From Halopiger goleimassiliensis (GTDB taxonomy: Archaea; Halobacteriota; Halobacteria; Halobacteriales; Natrialbaceae), in the NCBI RefSeq assembly GCF_000455345.1, contig NZ_HG315690.1:186001-250000 (forward strand): a stretch of DNA of 64,000 nucleotides. The letters are read 5' to 3'. Position 1 is the stretch's first letter, and each line of letters begins with the position of its first letter. This document shows, in pieces, positions 58,182-64,000 of this stretch. The notes below the pieces were generated by a model. That model ran no database searches. It saw nothing but the letters and a program-made list of their open reading frames with translations, and was not told the DNA's origin. The position numbers and the translations under genes are program-made.

Positions 58182-59000
58182 TCACTGGGCCGGATCGCTG
58201 TTGGCGGCCAATCCGGTCGAGACGAGACGGCGAAGGAGGACGACGACGCCGTTCTCGAGCCCGCTGGCGATGATCGCCTGCTCGTCCCCCTTGGTGTCGC
58301 CGTCGTCCGGATAGTACGACCCGATCAGGACCGTGTCGCGATCGACCAGCAAGATGCGACTGATCGCGACTTCGTGGTCGGACCGTTGTCCCATCAGGAA
58401 GTTCAGTTCGGTCTGGAACACGCTCGTTCCCGGAAACTCGGCCTCGAGTTCCCCGATAATAGGCTCCGTCTGACCGCCGAGAATGATAGAGAGGTCGCGT
58501 TCGTCGGCTTCGTGGAGTTCCTCCACGACGGACTCCGAGAGAACGGACTCGTCGACGACGAGTAACGCGACTTCGGACTCGGCCCGGTCGATGAGATCGA
58601 GCGTTCGGGATTCGATCGCGTCGTGTCCGGTCAACGACCACACTTCCTGGAGGTGGTCCTCGCTTTGGTCGGTCTCCCGACGTTCGATCGACTCGAGGTG
58701 GCTCTCGAGCGTATCGATTCGATCGTTGTACTTCTGCCGGAGCGTCCGGACGGCCTCGCTGATCCCGACGGAGCGAAACTGCTGGGGACTCGAGTGCTGG
58801 ACTTCGACCAGCCCCTGGGACTCGAGCACCCGCATCGCGTCGTAGACCCGGGTTCGTGGCACCTCCGAAACCTCGTGGATGTCTTTCGCCGTTCCGGTCG
58901 AGAGTTTGGTCAACGCGAGAAAGCATCGTGCCTCGTACTCCTGCAATCCGAGCTCCTGGAGGAGGCTCACCGGCTCCTCGGTAGTGTCGTCCTGTGTCAT
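58182..59000 (-). CDS. TrmB family transcription regulator
   Basis: Protein of 272 residues. The N-terminal winged helix (LQELGLQEYEARCFLALTKL, IHEVSEVPRTRVYDAMRVLE) matches TrmB, followed by a coiled-coil dimer helix (RQKYNDRIDTLESHLESIE) and a ligand-domain region (residues about 125-260). TrmB regulators sense sugars or metabolites and repress or activate transport and glycolytic genes. Neither neighbour is a sugar gene. The start region (58998-59011) is duplicated in an inverted repeat 190 bp upstream. The 3' end adjoins a GNAT remnant in frame. Confidence 0.92.
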   Translation of the reverse strand: MTQDDTTEEPVSLLQELGLQEYEARCFLALTKLSTGTAKDIHEVSEVPRTRVYDAMRVLESQGLVEVQHSSPQQFRSVGISEAVRTLRQKYNDRIDTLESHLESIERRETDQSEDHLQEVWSLTGHDAIESRTLDLIDRAESEVALLVVDESVLSESVVEELHEADERDLSIILGGQTEPIIGELEAEFPGTSVFQTELNFLMGQRSDHEVAISRILLVDRDTVLIGSYYPDDGDTKGDEQAIIASGLENGVVVLLRRLVSTGLAANSDPAQ

Positions 59001-59334
59001 GGCCCAACCACGCGTTCAGTGATTTGAACACGTTTACTACGGAGCGACGAAGGGAAAAGGATTCGTGTCTCGACCACTCGCCGTTCCGCCAATCCCGTCT
59101 CGTTCCCCGTCGCGACGAAATACTCGATTCACTCGGATTATCACACAAGCTACTTGACCCTGGGAGGGATACGATGAAACGGCGTACCCGGCATGGCCCA
59201 ACCACTACGGGTACGCCGTTCCTACCTCCTAGAGATTGCAGTTAGAACTGCACCAGTCCGCTCGAGACTGCTGTCTCGTCGACGTATAGCCGCCGGCGAG
59301 AGATCAGTATGGTCTCCCGTTTGTCGGCGCTCGA
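59001..59334. other. Intergenic region upstream of TrmB gene
   Basis: These 334 bases hold the inverted repeat 59178-59220 and no supported ORF. AT-rich spots occur near 59024-59035 (TTTGAACACGTTTAC) and 59128-59150, which could be promoter elements for the TrmB gene. Confidence 0.5.
59178..59220. repeat. 13-bp perfect inverted repeat with 17-bp spacer
   Basis: AACGGCGTACCCG (59178-59190) and CGGGTACGCCGTT (59208-59220) are exact reverse complements. The spacer GCATGGCCCAACCACTA contains CATGGCCCAACCAC, also present at 58998-59011 over the TrmB start codon. GTACCCG and CGGGTACGCCG recur in the inverted repeat at 37315-37350. Confidence 0.85.
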
Positions 59335-59637
59335 TCAGACCCAGTCGTCGGGAAGTCGGTCCCGATTGTCGTCTAACAGCCTCAGGGCGGGTTCGATCTC
59401 CTCGAACCGAGGCCCACGCGTCAGTCGGCCGGCCTCCCTGTCCCACTCGATAAACCCGCAGTCGTCGAGTTTGGGCGCGTGTTCGTGTCGAAGACGGACC
59501 TCGTCGATTTCGGAGCGACCGAGAATCGAGTCGCGTTCGACCTGTTCGGACAGCTGTCGCGGATTGTGTTCCAGCAGGCCGACGAGTATTCGACGTCGAT
59601 GAACGGCGGCCAGTGCGTCGAATAGATCATCGTTCAT
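59335..59637 (-). CDS. Small winged-helix regulator (haloarchaeal)
   Basis: Protein of 100 residues, MNDDLFDALAAVHRRRILVG at the start, then a winged-helix core (EVRLRHEHAPKLDDCGFIEW, DREAGRLTRGPRFEEIEPAL). The pattern ALAxxxRRxIL...L...HxHLPKLxxxGxIxWD marks the large haloarchaeal DUF7344-type regulators (name uncertain). A TATA-like TTTAAGG at about 59671-59677 on the minus strand gives a short or no leader for ATG 59637. Target unknown; divergent from the SprT gene. Confidence 0.85.
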   Translation of the reverse strand: MNDDLFDALAAVHRRRILVGLLEHNPRQLSEQVERDSILGRSEIDEVRLRHEHAPKLDDCGFIEWDREAGRLTRGPRFEEIEPALRLLDDNRDRLPDDWV

Positions 59638-59810
59638 CGGTTGTTTCGAGCGTCGATACGAGCCGTCTATCCTTAAACTGGTTACATTTTCACGGATGTT
59701 CGTCGTTTTGATTAACCGAGTGACCGTCGTCAGGCCGCCCCTCAGCGTTCGAAACCGTCGGATGGCGACGAACTCCGATCGGCTCGGGTAGTATTCCGAC
59801 TGCCATTTAC

Positions 59811-60488
59811 ATGTCGGCTGACAGAGACGACTGGGCGTGGGTGACCCCCGATCGCCTGACCGCCCGCTGGTCGTTCGCCGTAGAAAGAGTTTCCCGTCAG
59901 TCGTTCGTTCCTGCGCCCGTGACCGACGGCGAGTACACCCTCGAGGACGAACTCCTCGCCCGGGCGCGGATCCACGCCCGCGAGGTCCTCGACGAACACG
60001 ACATCGAGATCGACCGCGACGCGCTCGAGTGGGACGTCTCCGCCCGTGCGAAGCGACGGGCGGGCGCGTGTCGGTGGAACGCCGACCGCGAGGTGGCGAC
60101 GATCGTTCTCGCGCGGCGGGCCTACGAAGCCTACGACTGGCCGGAGTTCGCCGCGGTGGTCCGTCACGAACTGGTCCACGCCTGGGAGTTCCAGCAGTTC
60201 GGCGAGTCGGGTCACGGCCCGCGGTTTCGGAACCGAGCCGCAACGCTCGATGCGCCGCGACACTGCCAGTCGTTTACCGAACCGCGGTACGTCCTCCGGT
60301 GTCTCACGGCCGACTGCGAGTGGGAGACCAAGCGCCATCGCGCCTCTCAGCCAGTCAAGGCTCCCGACCAGTATCGGTGCGGCAACTGCGGCGGTGCCTA
60401 CGAGGTCGAACACGTCGACAGCGGCCGGACCTGGACCGCCGCCAGCGAATTCGGCGGCGTGAAAGCGGCGCTGGGCGATCGCTGGTAG
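59811..60488 (+). CDS. SprT-like zinc metalloprotease domain protein
   Basis: Protein of 225 residues with the zincin motif HELVH (119-123) and a third ligand in GHGPRFR (His136). A C-terminal zinc ribbon is made by LRCLTADCEWETKRHR and YRCGNCGG. This order, SprT protease domain then zinc ribbon, is typical of archaeal and eukaryotic SprT/Spartan-like proteins. Spartan cleaves DNA-protein crosslinks; whether the archaeal forms do so is not shown. Stands alone; start at ATG 59811. Confidence 0.88.
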   Translation: MSADRDDWAWVTPDRLTARWSFAVERVSRQSFVPAPVTDGEYTLEDELLARARIHAREVLDEHDIEIDRDALEWDVSARAKRRAGACRWNADREVATIVLARRAYEAYDWPEFAAVVRHELVHAWEFQQFGESGHGPRFRNRAATLDAPRHCQSFTEPRYVLRCLTADCEWETKRHRASQPVKAPDQYRCGNCGGAYEVEHVDSGRTWTAASEFGGVKAALGDRW

Positions 60489-60556
60489 CGGAGCCACGCG
60501 ATCGGATTTCGATCCGTCGCACAACACTTATTCGCCTTCTTCGAGGGCCTAGACGT

Positions 60557-61096
60557 ATGGGAATACTCGATCTGATGCTGGGACGTACGGGGCCTGGCGA
60601 GCAGGGCGTCGAAGGCCAGTCGTACACGTTACCCAAGGACTCACACGACTTCGTCTATCCCGTCGCCGTCCGAAAGCGCGAACTCGAGGCGTTCGACGCC
60701 TTGCTCGAGGCCGACGCGGACGCGCCGGTGATCGACGGCGACACCGAGAAACTCCAGGAAACCCTCGACAGCGTCTTCGAGGAGGCCGACGTCGACGCGG
60801 AGGAACTCGCCGAACGTAACCGGAAGCCGCGCGTCGAGACCGAACGGATCGTCGATAGCTGGAGCGAGCGCGTCGAGAACGACCTCGGCGTGGTCTACGC
60901 CAGACCCGATACGCTGCCGACGCTGTCGTCGTTCGTCAAACGCTGCAAACAACGTGCCGACGACCCGGACGACGGGTTCGAACTCCCCGAATCCTTCCCC
61001 GAGGTACTGGCACTGCTGGGCCGACTCGAGGAGGTAACCGACGACCAGTACCGGGCCGTCGTTCACACCGACCTGCTACCGGATCGAACCGCCTGA
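60557..61096 (+). CDS. Haloarchaeal hypothetical protein
   Basis: Protein of 179 residues starting MGILDLMLGRTGPGEQGVEG. Mostly helical and acidic (KLQETLDSVFEEADVDAEEL, LPTLSSFVKRCKQRADDPDD), ending DQYRAVVHTDLLPDRTA. I do not recognise a named family beyond haloarchaea. The ATG at 60557 is chosen; the longer frame from 59837 crosses the SprT gene. TATA-like CACTTATTCG at about 60525-60534 sits about 27 bp upstream. Function unknown. Confidence 0.78.
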   Translation: MGILDLMLGRTGPGEQGVEGQSYTLPKDSHDFVYPVAVRKRELEAFDALLEADADAPVIDGDTEKLQETLDSVFEEADVDAEELAERNRKPRVETERIVDSWSERVENDLGVVYARPDTLPTLSSFVKRCKQRADDPDDGFELPESFPEVLALLGRLEEVTDDQYRAVVHTDLLPDRTA

Positions 61097-61167
61097 CCCG
61101 TCGAAGCCGGCGGCGGCCGCAGCGAAACGTCAGTTCTTTCTTTGCCACGGACCGCCTATCACCGTGT

Positions 61168-61461
61168 ATGGACGACGACGAGATTCCGGAGTGGATGATC
61201 CCGCTGGACGAGGATATCCTCGAGTTGTTCCGCGCTGACGAGGACGTGTTCGCCCCGTCGCACGTCGTCGAGGCCGACATCTGCCCCGATCCACAGGCGG
61301 CCTACCGGTGTCGCCAACTGGCCGATCACGGCTTGCTCGAGAAGCACATGACCGGCGTGTACGAGATTACCGACCTCGGCGAACGGGTTCTCGACGGCGA
61401 CGTCGACCCCGACGAACTCGCGGACGAGAGCGGCGGCGAGACGACAACCGAGGACGACTGA
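61168..61461 (+). CDS. Small winged-helix protein (PhiH1-repressor-like)
   Basis: Protein of 97 residues, EIPEWMIPLDEDILELFRAD, then FAPSHVVEADICPDPQAAYR (recognition helix) and RQLADHGLLEKHMTGVYEIT with LGERVLDG. This matches the haloarchaeal family related to the phage PhiH1 repressor, with a winged-helix and a PxWM start. It may regulate genes or be a decoy of phage origin. No partner gene. Acidic tail ends the protein. Confidence 0.82.
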   Translation: MDDDEIPEWMIPLDEDILELFRADEDVFAPSHVVEADICPDPQAAYRCRQLADHGLLEKHMTGVYEITDLGERVLDGDVDPDELADESGGETTTEDD

Positions 61462-61531
61462 CCTCATCCGAGCGGCTGGGGGTCAGTATCGACGCGCCCG
61501 GAATCCATTCTCCGAGTGCGGCCGGAACCAG

Positions 61532-61897
61532 TTATCCCGCTCCGTCTCGGTCCTCGAGCGCCTGCGGAACGTGTTCGTCGAGCAGCGCGACGACGTCGTC
61601 CCCGCCGAGAAACCCCTCGGAAACGCTCGCGACCTGCTCGCCGTCGTCGAATATCACCAGCGTCGGCACCGACGAGACGTCGAATCGGTCGACCAACTCG
61701 AGGTCCGCTTCCGGGTTCACCATGCCGATCGGAACTCCGGTTTCCCGGGCGACGTTTCCGAGGACCGGTTCCATCGCCTGGCACAGCGAACAGCCCTTCG
61801 TGTAACACTCGATCAGCGCCACGTCGTGGTCGCCGACGAACGCGTCGACGTCGTCGCCGTCCTCGAGACGGACGGGTTTGACCGTGCGCTCTTCCAT
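61532..61897 (-). CDS. Thioredoxin-like protein with CSLC active site
   Basis: Protein of 121 residues with the thioredoxin fold: VALIECYTKGCSLCQAMEPV, with CxxC as CSLC rather than CGPC, VNPEADLELVDRFDVSSVPT with the cis-proline and LVIFDDGEQVASVSEGFLGG. The altered dipeptide between the cysteines usually changes redox potential, so a specialised reductant or isomerase role is possible. No signal peptide. Lies between a small regulator and the hut genes; not cotranscribed with hutI (48 bp apart, same strand). Confidence 0.88.
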   Translation of the reverse strand: MEERTVKPVRLEDGDDVDAFVGDHDVALIECYTKGCSLCQAMEPVLGNVARETGVPIGMVNPEADLELVDRFDVSSVPTLVIFDDGEQVASVSEGFLGGDDVVALLDEHVPQALEDRDGAG

Positions 61898-61944
61898 AAC
61901 CGCCGTACGGGCCGAACGCGGAAACCGGTTCCGTCGCGTCCCGG

Positions 61945-63210
61945 CTACTCGTCCGTTCGAGCGCGCCGTTCGACGACGTCGCCGCCTTTCACCACCGTCT
62001 CGACGAGGGTCGCGTCGTACGCGTACGGCAGGTGGCGGTACGACGGCCGTTCGAGGACGACGAGGTCCCCCGCCGATCCTGCCTCGAGGCGGCCCACGTC
62101 CGAGCGGTCGAGGGCGGCCGCGGCGCGGTCGGTGATCGACAGGATCGCCTCGCCCGGGGTCATCCCGACGCCGACGCAGGCAAGCGTGGCGGCAAAGCCC
62201 ATGCTCAGGGCGTAGCAGTTGGGATTGAAGTCGCTCCCGACCGCCGGGACGACCCCGCGCTCGCGGTAGGGCGCGAGGCCGGGGTACTCGCCGCCGAGGC
62301 CGAACGCGGTCCCGGGAAGCAAGACGGGCGTCACGCCGGCCTCGAGCAGCGCGGCGACGTCGTCGTCGGTCGACTGCAGCAGGTGATCGGCGCTGGCGGC
62401 CGAGAGGTCGGCGGCCAGTCGCGCGCCGCCGAGGTTCTCGAACTCGTCGGCGTGGATCTTCGGCGTCAGCCCGTACTCAGCGCCCGCCTCGAGGATCCGG
62501 CGGGACTGCTCGACGGTGAAGACGCCCGCCTCGCAGAAGACGTCGCAGAACTCGGCGACGCCCTGCTCGGCGACCGCCGGCAGTTGCTCGTCGACGACCG
62601 CGTCGGCGTACTCGTCGGCGTCGCGCCCCTCGGGGACCGCGTGAGCACCCATGAACGTCGGGGCGACGTCGATCGGGTGGCGCTCTGCGGCCCGATCGAT
62701 CGCCGACAGCATCCTCAGTTCGGTCTCGGTGTCGAGTCCGTAGCCCGACTTGACCTCGACCGTCGTCGTTCCGCGGGCGAGCATCCGATCGAGGACATCG
62801 AGCAGTCGTTCGACCAGTTCGTCCTCGTTCGTCGATCGAACCGCCCGGACGGTCCGCAGGATGCCGCCGCCGTCCTCGAGTATCTCCTGGTACTCCTTGC
62901 CGCGCAGTTTCGCCGCGAACTCGTCCGATCGGTCGCCGGCGAACAGCGCGTGGGTGTGGCAGTCGACGAACCCCGGGAGAACACACCGTCCGCTCGCGTC
63001 GATCGCGGTCGCGGCGTTCTCGAGGGGATACTCGCGCGTCAGGGCGTCGCTCGGTCCCGTCTCGACCACGGTCCCCTCGTCGATCACGACCGCGGCGTCG
63101 GTCTGGGTCTCGAGGACCGATTCCGCCGGCGGATCGGCCGACGCCTTCGGGTCGTGCTCGGCCGGGCCGACCACTAGTTCGGACGCGTCGTGGACGATCG
63201 TGTAGCTCAT
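61945..63210 (-). CDS. hutI: Imidazolonepropionase
   Basis: Hydrolyses imidazolone propionate to N-formimidoyl-glutamate in histidine breakdown. The 421-residue amidohydrolase has the metal-binding HxH in [20 protein letters not shown] (His85, His87), [43 protein letters not shown] and [10 protein letters not shown]-like [16 protein letters not shown], all HutI markers. The start ATG 63210 overlaps the hutG stop by 4 bp, so translation is coupled. The longer frame to 63684 crosses hutG and is discarded. Confidence 0.95.
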   Translation of the reverse strand: MSYTIVHDASELVVGPAEHDPKASADPPAESVLETQTDAAVVIDEGTVVETGPSDALTREYPLENAATAIDASGRCVLPGFVDCHTHALFAGDRSDEFAAKLRGKEYQEILEDGGGILRTVRAVRSTNEDELVERLLDVLDRMLARGTTTVEVKSGYGLDTETELRMLSAIDRAAERHPIDVAPTFMGAHAVPEGRDADEYADAVVDEQLPAVAEQGVAEFCDVFCEAGVFTVEQSRRILEAGAEYGLTPKIHADEFENLGGARLAADLSAASADHLLQSTDDDVAALLEAGVTPVLLPGTAFGLGGEYPGLAPYRERGVVPAVGSDFNPNCYALSMGFAATLACVGVGMTPGEAILSITDRAAAALDRSDVGRLEAGSAGDLVVLERPSYRHLPYAYDATLVETVVKGGDVVERRARTDE

Positions 63211-64000
63211 GCTCGCCCCTCCAGATAGCCGGACATCGCGTGTGCGATCGTTCGCGCCGCGGCGTCGACGGTTCTCCCGTCCCGATCGAGCGGCGGCGCG
63301 CACTCGACGACCTCGACGCCCGCCAGCCGGACGTCCCCGGCCAGCGCGCGTACGGTGGCGAATAGCTCTCTCGTCGAGAGTCCACCCGGCGTAGGTGCGC
63401 TGACCCCGGGAGCGGCCGCCGCGTCGAGCACGTCGCAGTCCACGCTGAGGTAGCAGCGGTCGACGCCCGCGAGCGCGTCTCGGACCGTCTCGAGGACCGC
63501 GTCGGTGCCCTCGTCGAAGGCCTCGGCGGATACGATAGCCCCGCCGTGCTCGCGGACGTAGTCGACGTACGAGCCGGAGGTTTCGAAGTGGCGCGCACCG
63601 ACGGCGACGTACGTCTCGAGGCCCGCCTCGAGCAGTTGTCGGTAAGGCGTGCCGCTCGTCGGGCCGTCGACGACCGCACGGCAATCGAGGTGGGCATCGA
63701 CGTTGACGACGCCGACCGTCTCCTCGCGCTCGAGCAGCGGCGCGACGTTGCCGTAGGTCAGCGAGTTGTCCCCGCCGACGAAGACAGGCAGTGCCGTCGA
63801 CTCGTGGATCGGTCGGACGTGCTCGCGAACGTGTGCCTGTACGTCGGCGACGTCACCCGACGGCGGCGCGAGGTCACCGAGATCGCCCACCCGAAGCGGG
63901 TCCCCGGCGGTCGGATCGGTGCCGGAAGTCAGCGCGGTCTTGACGCCCGCGAGCGATCGCCGGATCTCGAGCGGCCCCTCGCGCGCACCGCGGCGACCGA
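63207..64000 (-). CDS. hutG: Formimidoylglutamase, 5' end beyond window edge
   Basis: Arginase-fold, Mn2+ enzyme hydrolysing N-formimidoyl-glutamate to glutamate and formamide. At least 264 codons lie in the window and the reading frame continues past position 64000 (upstream residues read [20 protein letters not shown]), so the N-terminus is missing. Mn-binding motifs are [22 protein letters not shown] and [15 protein letters not shown]. The stop overlaps the hutI start by 4 bp. HutU and HutH would be expected just outside. Confidence 0.93.
   Translation of the reverse strand, partial: GRRGAREGPLEIRRSLAGVKTALTSGTDPTAGDPLRVGDLGDLAPPSGDVADVQAHVREHVRPIHESTALPVFVGGDNSLTYGNVAPLLEREETVGVVNVDAHLDCRAVVDGPTSGTPYRQLLEAGLETYVAVGARHFETSGSYVDYVREHGGAIVSAEAFDEGTDAVLETVRDALAGVDRCYLSVDCDVLDAAAAPGVSAPTPGGLSTRELFATVRALAGDVRLAGVEVVECAPPLDRDGRTVDAAARTIAHAMSGYLEGRA

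Noticed and set aside
59837-60556. Long upstream extension of the protein at 60557
   Set aside because: Overlaps the SprT gene in another phase and is arginine-rich; ATG 60557 with its own TATA is preferred.
1-64000. Search by eye for CRISPR arrays, insertion sequences, tRNA-linked integration scars, rRNA and replication origin
   Set aside because: No regularly spaced repeats, no transposase motif, no rRNA sequence and no orc1/cdc6 gene were seen. The two tRNA genes have no adjacent integrase or duplicated 3' end that I could find.

Overview
The window is an ordinary stretch of a haloarchaeal chromosome. The evidence is very high GC with strong third-position GC bias, highly acidic proteins, archaeal ribosomal and lipid genes (S15, S3ae, Pcc1, geranylgeranylglycerol-phosphate transferase), TATA-type promoters about 25 bp before (often leaderless) starts, an archaeal SRP 7S RNA, and many small haloarchaea-only families. 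The gene set (ADH synthase next to trpABC, hut genes, CbiX with DR2241, MaoC and PhaB-like enzymes) fits a Natrialbales-type haloarchaeon. That placement is inference. I see no rRNA, CRISPR array, complete insertion sequence, prophage or toxin-antitoxin block.

Layout. 0-4 kb: 5' part of a secretion/pilus ATPase, a DUF5793 protein, an orphan ABC ATPase behind an iron-type palindromic operator, a DUF998 membrane protein and a UPF0058 protein. 4-9.6 kb: a large coiled-coil protein, a winged-helix protein, purA and a Trm112-like protein. 9.6-12 kb: DR2241-like protein with CbiX cobaltochelatase. 12-21.6 kb: DUF2797 protein, tyrA, an Rsm22 methyltransferase, surE, a DUF1328 mini-protein, enoyl-CoA hydratase and aldehyde dehydrogenase. 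21.6-24.3 kb: tRNA-Ala and a LemA/GIDE membrane operon. 24.5-27.3 kb: the rps15 / RecJ-like / pcc1 / rps3ae operon with a strongly folded leader. 27.3-34.5 kb: arsN2, truD, a poly-gamma-glutamate hydrolase, ADH synthase with trpA-trpB-trpC, and an MGMT-like protein. 34.5-39.8 kb: PAP2 phosphatase coupled to an ABC solute-binding lipoprotein, then rnp4-yhbY-mscS. 40-44 kb: SRP RNA, an NAD-synthase-like gene with an upstream mini-ORF, DUF2270 protein and a TrkA-linked K+ channel. 44-52 kb: a decayed Cdc48-like remnant, Hsp20, cysteine synthase, a RAD55-like ATPase, the ether-lipid prenyltransferase, tRNA-Arg and MgtE. 52-59 kb: small zinc proteins, MaoC hydratase, alpha/beta hydrolase, CbiA, ketoreductase, DMT transporter and a TrmB regulator with a GNAT remnant behind it. 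59-64 kb: regulators, an SprT protease, a thioredoxin-like protein, and hutI with partial hutG.

Metabolic links. TyrA, ADH synthase and TrpCBA all belong to archaeal aromatic amino-acid synthesis. CbiX, DR2241 and CbiA belong to cobamide synthesis. HutG and HutI degrade histidine. MaoC, the ketoreductase and enoyl-CoA hydratase suggest acyl-CoA or polyhydroxyalkanoate chemistry. Rps15, Rps3ae, Pcc1, TruD, Rnp4, YhbY, Rsm22, Trm112 and SRP RNA serve translation and RNA processing.

The most interesting points are tandem TGTACA boxes over the trpC promoter, degenerate catalytic motifs in conserved enzymes (MGMT-like PDHRV, NadE-like DGGVET, RecJ-like without DHH), the LemA-GIDE pair, the rps15 leader, a frameshifted Cdc48 N-terminus, and an inverted repeat shared by two distant intergenic regions. 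I did not find a convincing new multi-gene system.
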